DNA of 64,000 bases from Pseudoalteromonas apostichopi (GTDB lineage Bacteria > Pseudomonadota > Gammaproteobacteria > Enterobacterales > Alteromonadaceae): positions 372,001-436,000 of the forward strand of contig NZ_AP028065.1 in assembly GCF_030297135.1 (NCBI RefSeq), given 5' to 3'. The notes beneath the pieces were generated by a model. That model saw only the letters and a list, made by a program, of their open reading frames with translations. It searched no databases and was not told where the DNA came from. The translations under genes were made by a program, and so were the position numbers. Shown in pieces: positions 8,469 through 17,487 of the stretch (positions within the stretch are counted from its first letter, which is position 1; each line of letters starts with the position of its first letter).

Positions 8469-8837
8469 TTAAAACTTATATCGTGCGGCTTGAACTAACA
8501 AAATAGCCCAACCAATAATAAAACAAACGCCGCCAATAGGGGTGATAGGCCCAAGCCATTTCATGCCCGTTAATGCGAGTAAATACAAACTACCACTAAA
8601 TAGAAACGTACCTGCTATAAAAAATCCACCAGCCCAACTTAGGTTCATGCCCCACTTAATTAAGATAGCAATAGCTATAAGTGCAAGGCCATGCACCATT
8701 TGATACTCAGCAGCTGTTTTAAAAATCCCAATTGCGTATTCCGAGACACGGTTTTTTAAACCATGAGCGGCAAATGCACCAAGCATCACCGAAAACATGC
8801 AGAATAAGCTGCCAACCATTAAATATAGTTTGATCAT
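8469..8837 (-). CDS. ygdD: DUF423 inner-membrane protein YgdD
   Basis: A 122-aa protein with four hydrophobic segments. The DUF423 signature is seen in MLGAFAAHGLKNR and KTAAEYQMVHGLAL, followed by a G-rich third and fourth segment. The molecular function is unknown. Its first codon overlaps the end of the upstream hydrolase by 4 bp, indicating translational coupling. The position next to rlmM is the same as in E. coli. Confidence 0.88.
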   Translation of the reverse strand: MIKLYLMVGSLFCMFSVMLGAFAAHGLKNRVSEYAIGIFKTAAEYQMVHGLALIAIAILIKWGMNLSWAGGFFIAGTFLFSGSLYLLALTGMKWLGPITPIGGVCFIIGWAILLVQAARYKF

Positions 8838-9478
8838 TGCTCATCTCCTGCCACTAAATTAATAATAAACTTTGCTGCATAATCAGCAGCTTGCTGTAGA
8901 TTCTCTTCTTCAGTAATTCCACTTTTTTTACGTGGTTTTAGTGAATGATCACCATCTTTGAAAAATTTGATTTCTGGCGGATTAATCATTTTAAGATCAG
9001 CGAGCTCTTGCTGATTTCCAAATGTATCGCGCTCACCTTGCAGAACTAAAAAAGGACATGGTATGTCTGCAAAATGCTCTATACGAAGTTTTTCAGGTTT
9101 TCCTGGTGGGTGAAACGGATAACCAAAAGCCACAACTCCGGCTATTTTAGCTAGGCTCTGCTCGGTACAAAGCATAGAAGCCATACGCCCCCCCATTGAT
9201 TTACCACCGATAAATAAAGGCAGCTCTGGCTGTCTCTCTCTCAGCACCTCTGCAAAGTATGCAAGCAACTTAGGAGCACGCTCTGGCGGTCTTCGCTTGC
9301 CTGTCTCTTTTGCAATTTGCATATATTGAAAATCAAACAACGCCACATCAATATTGAACTGACTAATAAGTTTAGCCATTGTTTGCATAAACTCAGAGTC
9401 GCTGCCCGCCCCTGCGCCGTGTGCAAATATAAACTGTGCACGGGCATTGCCTGTTGCACTTTTAAACCACTGTAACAT
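8834..9478 (-). CDS. Alpha/beta-hydrolase family protein (KANL3/Tex30-like)
   Basis: A 214-aa cytoplasmic serine hydrolase of unknown substrate. FIFAHGAGAGSDSEF near residue 17 is the oxyanion region. GGKSMGGRMAS near 92-102 is the nucleophile elbow (G-x-S-x-G). PFLVLQGERDTFG near 150 holds the acid, and DGDHSLKPRK near 178 the catalytic histidine. It overlaps ygdD by 4 bp and begins immediately after gcvA, so all four genes are probably co-transcribed. It is absent from the E. coli gcvA-ygdD pair, making it a lineage insertion. Confidence 0.85.
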   Translation of the reverse strand: MLQWFKSATGNARAQFIFAHGAGAGSDSEFMQTMAKLISQFNIDVALFDFQYMQIAKETGKRRPPERAPKLLAYFAEVLRERQPELPLFIGGKSMGGRMASMLCTEQSLAKIAGVVAFGYPFHPPGKPEKLRIEHFADIPCPFLVLQGERDTFGNQQELADLKMINPPEIKFFKDGDHSLKPRKKSGITEEENLQQAADYAAKFIINLVAGDEQ

Positions 9479-9479
9479 G

Positions 9480-10376
9480 TTAATACTCTTGTTCTTGCTC
9501 TACTAAGCTCAGCATCCAGTCTTTGAAAGACACTATTTTACCAAGCTCTGTTTGCGATTCGCGGATCACTAAATAGTAAGCATTTTTACTTTCTAATGAG
9601 TGATTAAACGGTATGACAAGTCGACCTGCATCAATATCAGGTTTAGCTAATACGCTATTACCAATAGCAACACCCTGACCATGCACCGCAGCTTGTAATA
9701 CCATCGATGAGTGACTAAAAATTGGCCCTTGGTTAACTTGCACATTACGCACACCAGCCGTTTTAATCCAAGTTTTCCAATTTTTACGGGTCGTATCATG
9801 CAATAACGTATGATTCGCCAAATCACTTGGTTGATTGAGTGGCTTAGGGCCTGTTAATAATAATGGGCTACATAAAGGCACCAGATATTCAGTGTGCAGC
9901 TTATAAGTTTGCACCCCACTCCAGTGACCTCGCCCATAATAAATGGCAATATCGACATCGTCAGAAAGTGAATTCTCATCCTGATCTTGCGCTTTAATTC
10001 GCACATCAATCTCAGGGTGTAATTCATTAAATAAACTAAGTCTGGGCACTAACCATTGAATCGCAAAACTTGGCGTTAAGCTCACTGTCAGTGAACCTTT
10101 CGCACCTCGTGCAAGCAACTTTTCTGTAGCATCAATCAGCTGGGTAAAAATCTCTTTAATATCTAAAAAGTAACCTTGCCCTTCTTCGGTCAGCAATAAC
10201 GAGCGATTTTTACGCAAAAACAGTTTTAAACCTAAATGCTCTTCTAGGGTTTTAATTTGGTGACTCACCGCTGCTTGCGTTACATACAGTTCTTCTGCCG
10301 CTTTAGTAAAGCTCAAATGACGAGCCGCAGCTTCGAATGCTTTTAGCGCATTTAAGGGAGGTAAACGACGAGACAT
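9480..10376 (-). CDS. gcvA: LysR-family regulator GcvA (glycine cleavage system)
   Basis: A LysR-type regulator of about 298 aa. The helix-turn-helix at residues 18-40 contains FTKAAEELYVTQAAVSHQIKTLE, and an effector-binding domain follows. The N-terminus RRLPPLNALKAFEAAARHLSF is the GcvA-type start. GcvA controls the glycine cleavage genes in response to glycine and purines. I prefer ATG 10376 over an upstream GTG at 10385 that would add three residues. Neither has a strong ribosome site. Synteny with ygdD and rlmM supports the gcvA call. Confidence 0.88.
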   Translation of the reverse strand: MSRRLPPLNALKAFEAAARHLSFTKAAEELYVTQAAVSHQIKTLEEHLGLKLFLRKNRSLLLTEEGQGYFLDIKEIFTQLIDATEKLLARGAKGSLTVSLTPSFAIQWLVPRLSLFNELHPEIDVRIKAQDQDENSLSDDVDIAIYYGRGHWSGVQTYKLHTEYLVPLCSPLLLTGPKPLNQPSDLANHTLLHDTTRKNWKTWIKTAGVRNVQVNQGPIFSHSSMVLQAAVHGQGVAIGNSVLAKPDIDAGRLVIPFNHSLESKNAYYLVIRESQTELGKIVSFKDWMLSLVEQEQEY

Positions 10377-10432
10377 AATCACCAAGCTTAGAATTAGTTT
10401 TTCTTATGCGTCGATTATAGCGATACAAATAA

Positions 10433-10458
10433 AAAAAGGCGACCATGGTCGCCTTTTT
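10433..10458 (-). terminator. Intrinsic terminator downstream of kdsA
   Basis: A nearly perfect palindrome, AAAAAGGCGACC then GGTCGCCTTTTT, lies just past the kdsA stop and upstream of gcvA. The A/T runs on both sides fit rho-independent termination of the leftward hemA-kdsA operon. Confidence 0.88.
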
Positions 10459-10476
10459 CATACTTAAATAGCAAGA

Positions 10477-11331
10477 TTACAAGTCACTAGCGCTAGTATC
10501 TAGTGGTGCAAAGCTCTTAACCAAGTCATCAACCGCTTTCATTTGCGATAAATAACCTTCTAGTTTACTTAGTGCAAGTGCACAAGGACCATCACATTTT
10601 GCTTCATTAGGATTAGGGTGTGCTTCAATGAACAGACCTGCAATGCCTAATGCCATACCACTACGCGCAAGCTCTGCAGCTTGTGCACGGCGACCATCCG
10701 CAGAGTCAGCACGACCACCAGGACGCTGTAATGCGTGTGTTGCATCAAAGATAACCGGCGCCATAGGCTTCATGTCATCCATACCTAGCATATCAACCAC
10801 TAGGTTGTTATAACCAAAGCTTGTACCACGTTCACACAGCGCAACGTTGTTGTTGCCCGCTTCATTAAACTTTTTAATGATATGGCGCATTTCATGTGGC
10901 GCTAAAAACTGTGGTTTTTTCACGTTGATAATGGCGCCAGTTTTTGCCATAGCAACGACTAAATCAGTTTGTCGAGCAAGAAAAGCAGGTAATTGAATAA
11001 CATCAACAACTTCAGCCACAGGTGCGGCTTGATGTGGCTCATGTACATCAGTGATTAAAGGCACATTGAAAGTAGATTTAATTTCTTCAAAGATTTTTAA
11101 ACCTTCTTCCATACCTGGGCCACGGTATGAATTAATTGAAGAGCGGTTTGCTTTATCAAAAGATGCTTTAAACACATATGGAATGTTTAGCTTTGATGTT
11201 ACTTCTACGTAATGCTCAGCAATACGCATCGCTAAATCACGTGATTCAAGTACATTCATACCACCAAACAGCACAAATGGCTTGTTGTTGGCTAATTCAA
11301 TGTCGTTAATTTTAATTAACTGGTTGTTCAT
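10477..11331 (-). CDS. kdsA: 3-deoxy-8-phosphooctulonate synthase (KDO-8-P synthase)
   Basis: KdsA condenses PEP with arabinose-5-phosphate to KDO-8-phosphate for the LPS inner core. The 284-aa length is standard. Signatures are PFVLFGGMNVLESRD near residue 18, VFKASFDKANRSS near 52, PLITDVHEP near 92, GAIINVKKPQF near 131, DATHALQRPGG near 195 and LFIEAHPNP near 232. It is the last gene of the leftward operon, as in E. coli, and is followed by a strong terminator. Confidence 0.97.
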   Translation of the reverse strand: MNNQLIKINDIELANNKPFVLFGGMNVLESRDLAMRIAEHYVEVTSKLNIPYVFKASFDKANRSSINSYRGPGMEEGLKIFEEIKSTFNVPLITDVHEPHQAAPVAEVVDVIQLPAFLARQTDLVVAMAKTGAIINVKKPQFLAPHEMRHIIKKFNEAGNNNVALCERGTSFGYNNLVVDMLGMDDMKPMAPVIFDATHALQRPGGRADSADGRRAQAAELARSGMALGIAGLFIEAHPNPNEAKCDGPCALALSKLEGYLSQMKAVDDLVKSFAPLDTSASDL

Positions 11332-11340
11332 TTCTATTCC

Positions 11341-12594
11341 TTAAGGTGCAACAGCTTGAAGCATTAATCCACAAATATAAGCCATGTAAGTACCTACACC
11401 GTAACCCAAAACAGCAAGTAAAACACCTACTGGCGCGAGAGACGGGTGGAATGCTGATGCAACAACAGGTGCAGATGCTGCGCCGCCTACATTCGCTTGA
11501 GAGCCTACTGCCATATAAAACAGTGGTGCTTTAATTAGTTTCGCGACGATTAACATTAAGCTTGCATGAGTAATCATCCAAATCGCGCCCAGTACAAAAT
11601 ACATTGGCGAGTCAAAAATCGCGGTAATATTCATATGTAAACCAATTGAAGCAACAAGAATGTATAAAAAGCTTGATGCTACTTTTGAAGCACCAAAGGC
11701 TTCAATATGGCGAACTTTAGTAAATGATAAACTAATACCTATGGTGGTAGAAATAACAATCAACCAAAAGAATTTACTATTTAAACTATACTCTTGCGCC
11801 CAAGGGAAATTAGCCCCAAAAAACGGACCTAAAAAGTCTGCACAAAAATGAGCAAGGCCAGTAATACCAAAGGCAATAGCAATAATCGTCATGTAATCAT
11901 TTAAGGTTGGCATACGCGCATGCTCAGCATGATACTTTTCAACGCGCTCTTTTAAATCTTCAATTGCACGAGTATCTGCCCCTGTTTTGGCATCAATCGC
12001 CTTATGATTAGCTGCCATTAATAACAACACCGCCATCCATAAGTTCGCCACGATGACATCAACAGTTACCATTGCAGAGAAAATATCACCGCCCACTTCA
12101 AACATTTCTTTCATTGATGCTTGGTTTGCACCACCACCAATCCAGCTACCAGCAATGGTCGTCATACCGCGCCATACAGCATCAGGGCCATGGCCTCCGA
12201 CAGCTTCAGGGTAAACCGCACTCATTACTAAGATAGCGAGTGGTCCACCAATAACGATACCCATGGTACCCGTTAAAAACATTATTAATGCTTTAGGACC
12301 AAGGTTAATAATGGCTTTTAAATCAATACTAATGGTCAGCAATATTAAGCAGGCTGGCAGTAAATAACGTGATGCAACAAAATAAACATTTGAAGAGTGA
12401 CCATCAACAATACCAAAGGTATTCAGTAATGATGGTAAAAAGTAGCAAAGTAATAATGCCGGTACGTATTTATAAAATTTTTGGCACGCAGCATTATTAC
12501 TGTGAGAGGTTTTAAAAATAAACCCCAAAATAACGGCAAGCAAACCAAGTACGACTGCGTCATTGGTAATTAGCGCACTGTGGGCGTCAGTCAT
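11341..12594 (-). CDS. DUF819 family integral membrane protein
   Basis: A 417-aa polytopic membrane protein with roughly ten hydrophobic segments. It matches the DUF819 (YjcL-like) family in pattern: an N-terminal NDAVVLGLLAVILGFIFKT, a central GSWIGGGANQASMKE and a late SQANVGGAASAPVVASAFHPSLAPVGVLLA. The glycine-rich GGGAN and NVGGAASAPV motifs recall sodium-solute symporters such as bile-acid or GltS-type carriers. The substrate is unknown. It starts 17 bp after sirB1 and ends 9 bp before kdsA, so it is embedded in the hemA-kdsA operon. E. coli has nothing here. Confidence 0.8.
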   Translation of the reverse strand: MTDAHSALITNDAVVLGLLAVILGFIFKTSHSNNAACQKFYKYVPALLLCYFLPSLLNTFGIVDGHSSNVYFVASRYLLPACLILLTISIDLKAIINLGPKALIMFLTGTMGIVIGGPLAILVMSAVYPEAVGGHGPDAVWRGMTTIAGSWIGGGANQASMKEMFEVGGDIFSAMVTVDVIVANLWMAVLLLMAANHKAIDAKTGADTRAIEDLKERVEKYHAEHARMPTLNDYMTIIAIAFGITGLAHFCADFLGPFFGANFPWAQEYSLNSKFFWLIVISTTIGISLSFTKVRHIEAFGASKVASSFLYILVASIGLHMNITAIFDSPMYFVLGAIWMITHASLMLIVAKLIKAPLFYMAVGSQANVGGAASAPVVASAFHPSLAPVGVLLAVLGYGVGTYMAYICGLMLQAVAP

Positions 12595-12610
12595 AAATGT
12601 TCCTTTAAAA

Positions 12611-13438
12611 TTAGTGGTGTGTATTATTGTTGTCTTCTATTTCAGCAATTTGATGCTGAATAACTTCGATAGCAGGATCATCTGGGCACTCGTTAATAAA
12701 GTACTGCAAATCATCGCGGGCCATTTTTGGGCAATCTAGCTGATTAAGTAAATAACCACGGTCACGACGCTCATAAGGGTCATCACCAAGTAATTCCATC
12801 AACATTTCAACACAATGCAAAGCATGACCAAATTTACTTTCGCTAATAAAAGACCATTTTTGCTGAGCTAAATATAATTTATATAGCTCTTCATCAAAAA
12901 TCAGCTCAAGAGGTTCTTGTTCATCACCATTTTCTTCACACGCATTCTCTGGTGTTATATACCAGCTCTGCTGTCCCGTGCTGGGCTCAATTAAATAACC
13001 TTCTTCATCACTCATACCAACATGAACGTGCACGTCTCCTTGACTAAGAGTAACAGTCGCGTCCAATTCAGCATGTTGCAATAAATGACAAAGTAAAACT
13101 GCCAGCGTGGTTTGTGTACCACTGCGCATGGTAATGGTGTAGCTAAAACTATTTAACGTATACTCAGGCACTTTTAAGCTTGATGAGCTAAATAGCCATT
13201 GTTGATAAAAGGTATCAAGTAACTTATCGAGACGCTCATGTGGCTCTTTTAATTCAGCGCAAAGAGCTGTTACCGTGTCTTCAAGCTCATTGAGGGTGTC
13301 ATAACAGGCTGTTAAATCAGCTTGATGATCCCACTTCAATTCAGCGTCGATACAACGATAAAGCACTTTCGAAGAAAATGCGTCAAAGGCCTCTTCTTGA
13401 TAGGATTCATTTTGATCTTCAAACCAAGGGGTGGTCAT
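12611..13438 (-). CDS. sirB1: SirB1 family protein (transglutaminase-like plus TPR-like tail)
   Basis: A 275-aa cytoplasmic protein. The N-terminal two thirds fit the SirB1 transglutaminase-like domain, with RSGTQTTLAVLLCHLLQHAEL near residue 105 and VHVGMSDEEGYLIEPSTG near 139. The C-terminal RRDRGYLLNQLDCPKMARDDLQ resembles the TPR-like tail (RDRG-(L/Y)-L-x-x-L). The catalytic-type cysteine of related SirB1 proteins is not obvious here. Biochemical function is unknown. It sits between sirB2 and kdsA as in E. coli, except for the inserted DUF819 gene. Confidence 0.82.
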   Translation of the reverse strand: MTTPWFEDQNESYQEEAFDAFSSKVLYRCIDAELKWDHQADLTACYDTLNELEDTVTALCAELKEPHERLDKLLDTFYQQWLFSSSSLKVPEYTLNSFSYTITMRSGTQTTLAVLLCHLLQHAELDATVTLSQGDVHVHVGMSDEEGYLIEPSTGQQSWYITPENACEENGDEQEPLELIFDEELYKLYLAQQKWSFISESKFGHALHCVEMLMELLGDDPYERRDRGYLLNQLDCPKMARDDLQYFINECPDDPAIEVIQHQIAEIEDNNNTHH

Positions 13439-13525
13439 TTATACTGCTACATCTCTTACAAAAACGAACAGCTAGTTTACCTACTTTTCCCCTAAGTTAC
13501 CAATACTGAGCGATGAGATATAAAA

Positions 13526-13561
13526 AAGCGGTATGACAACCTAGGCCATCAAATACCGCTT
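13526..13561 (-). terminator. Possible terminator downstream of sirB2
   Basis: A 9-bp inverted repeat (AAGCGGTAT / ATACCGCTT) with an 18-nt loop lies 8 bp past sirB2. Six A residues on the plus strand give a short U-run on the minus transcript. The large loop makes it weaker than others in this window, so it may only attenuate read-through into sirB1. Confidence 0.5.
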
Positions 13562-13569
13562 AGAGATTC

Positions 13570-13944
13570 TTAAAGAAGAAGTGCTGTTTTAGCAGAGGCT
13601 AAATAGCCAATTGCCAATAAGATGAGTGTGGTGATTACAAGTAATACGAGCTTCGCACTTTTTGCATTTTGCTTAGCAGCAACAACACCTAACACAATGT
13701 ATGCAATAACTAAGATTATCTTTTCTAATAACCAAGACTGCTCTAAAGGGTTAAATCCTGCCATCACAATCAATACCACTGCAGAAACTAGCAGTAAAGT
13801 GTCGATACTATGACTACCAATAAATACCACTTTATTTTTTGCCAAAGTGCCCGATTTTAAGCGTGAAAACGAACGAACGTAAAATAAGATAATACTCAAC
13901 ACGGCAAACAGCATGTGAGTATGTTTTACTGCTAAATAATCCAT
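13570..13944 (-). CDS. sirB2: SirB2 family inner-membrane protein
   Basis: A 124-aa protein with four hydrophobic helices at about residues 8-24, 44-64, 72-90 and 98-117. The N-terminal YLAVKHTHMLFAVLSIILFYVRSF and the following IGSHSIDTLLLVSAVVLI match the SirB2 family. Its role is unknown. It was originally noted as a regulator of invasion genes in Salmonella. Position between prmC-side genes and sirB1 matches E. coli, with an HD-GYP regulator interposed. Confidence 0.87.
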   Translation of the reverse strand: MDYLAVKHTHMLFAVLSIILFYVRSFSRLKSGTLAKNKVVFIGSHSIDTLLLVSAVVLIVMAGFNPLEQSWLLEKIILVIAYIVLGVVAAKQNAKSAKLVLLVITTLILLAIGYLASAKTALLL

Positions 13945-13965
13945 ATGCCCCTAATTTTGTTTTAA

Positions 13966-15504
13966 TTAATCTGGATAACGTACAAGTACGTCTTCTATTT
14001 CTTTAACCCGCTGATTAAACACTTCAATTAACTTCGGATCAAATTGTTTGCCCTGTTGCGAGTTAATTTCCTTGATTACATCTTCAAGTGACCACGGCTC
14101 TTTATAACAGCGTTTATGACGTAGCGCATCAAACACATCAGCTAATGCTACAATGCGACCTGCAATTGGAATTTCCTCACCTTTTAAACCTTTCGGATAG
14201 CCTGAACCATCCCAACGCTCATGATGTGATAAAGCAATAATGGCTCCTGTATTAACAATGTCACGATTTGAATCTTTTAAAATTAAATGACCTTTTTCAG
14301 CATGCTGCTGCATGATAGCCCATTCTTCGTCGTTGAGCGGCCCTGGCTTATTTAAAATTGCATCAGGAATACCCACTTTACCTACATCATGTAGGGGCGC
14401 TGCTAAGCGAATAAGTTCAGCTTCGCGTTTAGGTAAACCATAGCCCAAGGCCAATTCATAGCAAATGTGCGAAACACGTTTTACATGGTTACCGGTTTCC
14501 GTTGAGCGTTGCTCTAACGCTTCACTAAGCCTAAATACTAACTCTTGCTGTGTTGCTTCAATTTCAGATTGTAACTGTACATTTTCATACGCCAACTGCA
14601 CATTTTGTGAAAAAATTTCAATCAGATGACGCTGAGTGTCTGTTAAATGCTTAGGGATACCGGAAATAAATAACATCGAGTTGTGATTACATTCACTACA
14701 ACAATAAGCAAATAAATAATTTTCACGGTAGACGATGGTTTTTTCGTTCAGTGCTTGCTGGCAGGCTTGCAACTGCTCATTATCTAGGACTTCTTCGATA
14801 GCCTTACCTTCACTACGTTCAAACTCACCACGCCCCGAAAATACCACTAACTTCTTTTGATTATCCTGCGGGTTACTGGCAACTAAGCTTGTTGCATACA
14901 TTGCTTGATCTACAGTACCGAGTAATGAGGTGAGTTGTTGCATCACCCCTTCAATAAAGCTCTCAAGTGAATGAGTTGAGAAAATATCACGTGATGCTTT
15001 AATAATTTTTTCAAGGCCTTGACGAGATTGCTCAATCGATAAAATGTCACGGTAAGAACGTAGACTCGACATAACCACGGTAAAAAGTTTTTGTGCAGTT
15101 AGCTCAGTTTTTGACTTGTAGTCATTGATATCGTAGTTAACTATCACTTGTCGCTCAGGTGCTTGACCTGGCTGACCGGTACGAAGAATGATACGAATGT
15201 GATTATTTTTTGCAGTTTCGCGAATAAACTTAGCAACCTTAAGGCCTGCGTCGTCAGTTTCCATTACCACATCAAGTAATACGATGGCAGCATCTGGATG
15301 CTGCTCAATTACCTCTTTGGCTTCTTCACCCGAATAGGCACTAATAAACTCTAAGCGTTTATCTTGAAATTCAAAGTCACTCAACGCAAGCTTTGTTACG
15401 GCATGTACTTCTGGCTCATCATCGACGATGATGACTTTCCAACTACCCTGAACCACCTCATTAACTTCATCAAGTGCTTCATCCGAAAACAAAAAATCAT
15501 CCAT
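13966..15504 (-). CDS. Response regulator with REC, DUF3369 and HD-GYP domains (predicted c-di-GMP phosphodiesterase)
   Basis: A 512-aa two-component output protein. The REC domain (about 22-150) begins VIIVDDEPEVHAV and has the phosphoacceptor in VLLDVVMETDDAG. A DUF3369-like linker (about 160-320) contains a C-x-x-C-x-H (CCSECNH). The HD-GYP domain (about 330-512) carries HDVGKVGIP, then HHERWDGSGYPKGLKG and ADVFDALRHKR, so the metal ligands and the GYP motif are intact. HD-GYP proteins hydrolyse c-di-GMP, so phosphorylation probably tunes motility or biofilm behaviour. No partner histidine kinase is nearby. It is inserted between prmC and sirB2, where E. coli has no gene. Confidence 0.9.
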   Translation of the reverse strand: MDDFLFSDEALDEVNEVVQGSWKVIIVDDEPEVHAVTKLALSDFEFQDKRLEFISAYSGEEAKEVIEQHPDAAIVLLDVVMETDDAGLKVAKFIRETAKNNHIRIILRTGQPGQAPERQVIVNYDINDYKSKTELTAQKLFTVVMSSLRSYRDILSIEQSRQGLEKIIKASRDIFSTHSLESFIEGVMQQLTSLLGTVDQAMYATSLVASNPQDNQKKLVVFSGRGEFERSEGKAIEEVLDNEQLQACQQALNEKTIVYRENYLFAYCCSECNHNSMLFISGIPKHLTDTQRHLIEIFSQNVQLAYENVQLQSEIEATQQELVFRLSEALEQRSTETGNHVKRVSHICYELALGYGLPKREAELIRLAAPLHDVGKVGIPDAILNKPGPLNDEEWAIMQQHAEKGHLILKDSNRDIVNTGAIIALSHHERWDGSGYPKGLKGEEIPIAGRIVALADVFDALRHKRCYKEPWSLEDVIKEINSQQGKQFDPKLIEVFNQRVKEIEDVLVRYPD

Positions 15505-15549
15505 TGTATGGGACCCTCAAAGGCTATGTACGCACAGTGCTCTTCATGA

Positions 15550-16392
15550 TTATTTAGGCCATTGTGCTAAGGTTACACGGTCATTACCGCCAAGATCTTT
15601 AATTGTAAGTATATGGCTATACGACATTTGTGCAAAAAATTCTTGTACCTTCACACTTTGTTTGTAGCCATGTTCAATTAAAAGATAGCCATTTGTCGTT
15701 AAATAGTCACGCGCGCTAGTAATAATTTGTTTAATATCAGCCATACCGTCATCATCTGCAACTAATGCAGAGAGCGGTTCAAAGCGAACATCACCTTGGC
15801 TTAAGTGCTCATCATCATGTTCAATATACGGAGGATTGCTGACAATTAGGTCAAACTTTTCTGTACTTACTGCACTAAACCAATTGCTCAACGTAAAAGT
15901 GGCGTTGTTAATACTAAGTCGTTGTTTGTTCTCTTGGGCAAGCTCAACTGCATCAGCAACTCTATCAACCCCTGTCACCTGCCAATTTGGCATTTCACTG
16001 GCTAATGCTAAGGCAATTGCCCCTGTTCCCGTGCCTAAATCAAGCACCTTGGCATCAGCAGGTAATTCAAGACCTAAAGCATACTCAACTAAAGTTTCGG
16101 TATCGGGTCTTGGGATCAAAGTCGTTGGGTTAACCTTCAAAGGAAGGCTCCAAAATTCACGAAAGCCAACAATGTGAGCAACGGGTTCACCATTTAAACG
16201 GCGCTGACATGCTTGTTCAAAATCAAGTTGTTGCTGTTCGGTAAGTTGTTTTTCTGGCCAGGTAAATAAGTAACTGCGTGGTTTATCAAGAATGGATAAT
16301 AAGAGGACTTGTGCGTCTAGCTTAGCACTGTCGCTGCTAGGCGTTAATAACGCCGTTGCAGCAACAATTGCTTGTTCAATGCTTTGCGGCAC
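15550..16392 (-). CDS. prmC: Release factor glutamine-N5 methyltransferase
   Basis: PrmC (HemK) methylates the glutamine of the GGQ motif in release factors, using SAM. The 280-aa length is normal. The SAM site is VLDLGTGTGAIALALA near residue 115 and the substrate-binding NPPY motif is IVSNPPYIEHDD near 185. The start is GTG, only 2 bp after the prfA stop, so enzyme and substrate are translated from the same message. Confidence 0.95.
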   Translation of the reverse strand: MPQSIEQAIVAATALLTPSSDSAKLDAQVLLLSILDKPRSYLFTWPEKQLTEQQQLDFEQACQRRLNGEPVAHIVGFREFWSLPLKVNPTTLIPRPDTETLVEYALGLELPADAKVLDLGTGTGAIALALASEMPNWQVTGVDRVADAVELAQENKQRLSINNATFTLSNWFSAVSTEKFDLIVSNPPYIEHDDEHLSQGDVRFEPLSALVADDDGMADIKQIITSARDYLTTNGYLLIEHGYKQSVKVQEFFAQMSYSHILTIKDLGGNDRVTLAQWPK

Positions 16393-16394
16393 GA

Positions 16395-17480
16395 TTATTC
16401 ATCGCCCATCGCAGCAAGTAAATCAGCTTGGTGTTCTTGCATTAGAGGTTCAATAACACTGCCCAAATCACCTGCAACTACTTCATTTAAACGGTAAAGC
16501 GTTAAATTAATACGGTGATCTGTGATACGACCCTGCGGGTAATTATAAGTACGAATACGCTCAGAACGGTCACCACTACCTACTAGGTTACGACGCTCTG
16601 ATGCTTCAGCCGCTTGACGCTTTTCATCTTCAGCTTGTTGTAAGCGCGCACCAAGTACTGACATCGCTTTAGCACGGTTTTTATGCTGTGAACGTTCATC
16701 CTGACACTCTACAACTACGCCCGTTGGAATATGCGTAATACGGATTGCTGAGTCAGTTTTATTTACGTGCTGACCACCGGCACCCGATGCACGGAAAGTA
16801 TCTACTTTAATATCCGCAGGATTAATCTCAATTGCTTCCGCTTCAGGGATTTCAGCCATGACTGCTACAGTACACGCAGATGTATGAACACGGCCTTGCG
16901 ATTCTGTCTCTGGTACACGTTGTACACGGTGCGCACCTGATTCGAACTTCAGCTGACCATAAACACCTTCACCTGAGATATGTGCAATCACTTCTTTATA
17001 ACCGCCGTGCTCACCTTCATTAGTACTAACGACTTCCACTTTCCACTTTTTAGTTTCAGCGTAGCGACTGTACATACGGAATAAGTCACCTGCGAAGATA
17101 GCAGCTTCATCACCACCGGTACCGGCACGAACCTCTAGGTAGACGTTATTATTGTCTTTAGGGTCCTTAGGTAACATTAGAATTTGGATTTCGTCTTCTA
17201 AAGCAATTATTTGTGCTTTTGCTTCTTTATATTCTTCTTGCGCCATTTCACGCATATCAGGATCAGAGTCTTTTAACATTTCTTCAGCAGTAGCAACATC
17301 ATCTTGTGCTTGTTGGTAAGCTAAAAATGCTTTTACGATTTCTTCTAATTCTGAGTATTCTTTAGATAAGGCACGAAAGCGATTTTGGTCGCTGATCACA
17401 GAGGGGTCGCTTAGTAGCGCTTGCACTTCCTCATAACGCTCAACTAAGGTTTCTAATTTTCTATAAACAGACTCTTTCAT
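16395..17480 (-). CDS. prfA: Peptide chain release factor 1
   Basis: RF1 reads UAA and UAG in the ribosomal A site and triggers peptide release. At 361 aa it has standard length. The catalytic GGQ is in RASGAGGQHVNKTDSAIRI near residue 230. The stop-codon recognition P-x-T motif is PET in VQRVPETESQGR near 188 (E. coli RF1 has PAT). It lies 7 bp downstream of hemA and directly upstream of prmC, the classical hemA-prfA-prmC order. Confidence 0.97.
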   Translation of the reverse strand: MKESVYRKLETLVERYEEVQALLSDPSVISDQNRFRALSKEYSELEEIVKAFLAYQQAQDDVATAEEMLKDSDPDMREMAQEEYKEAKAQIIALEDEIQILMLPKDPKDNNNVYLEVRAGTGGDEAAIFAGDLFRMYSRYAETKKWKVEVVSTNEGEHGGYKEVIAHISGEGVYGQLKFESGAHRVQRVPETESQGRVHTSACTVAVMAEIPEAEAIEINPADIKVDTFRASGAGGQHVNKTDSAIRITHIPTGVVVECQDERSQHKNRAKAMSVLGARLQQAEDEKRQAAEASERRNLVGSGDRSERIRTYNYPQGRITDHRINLTLYRLNEVVAGDLGSVIEPLMQEHQADLLAAMGDE

Positions 17481-17487
17481 TTAACGA

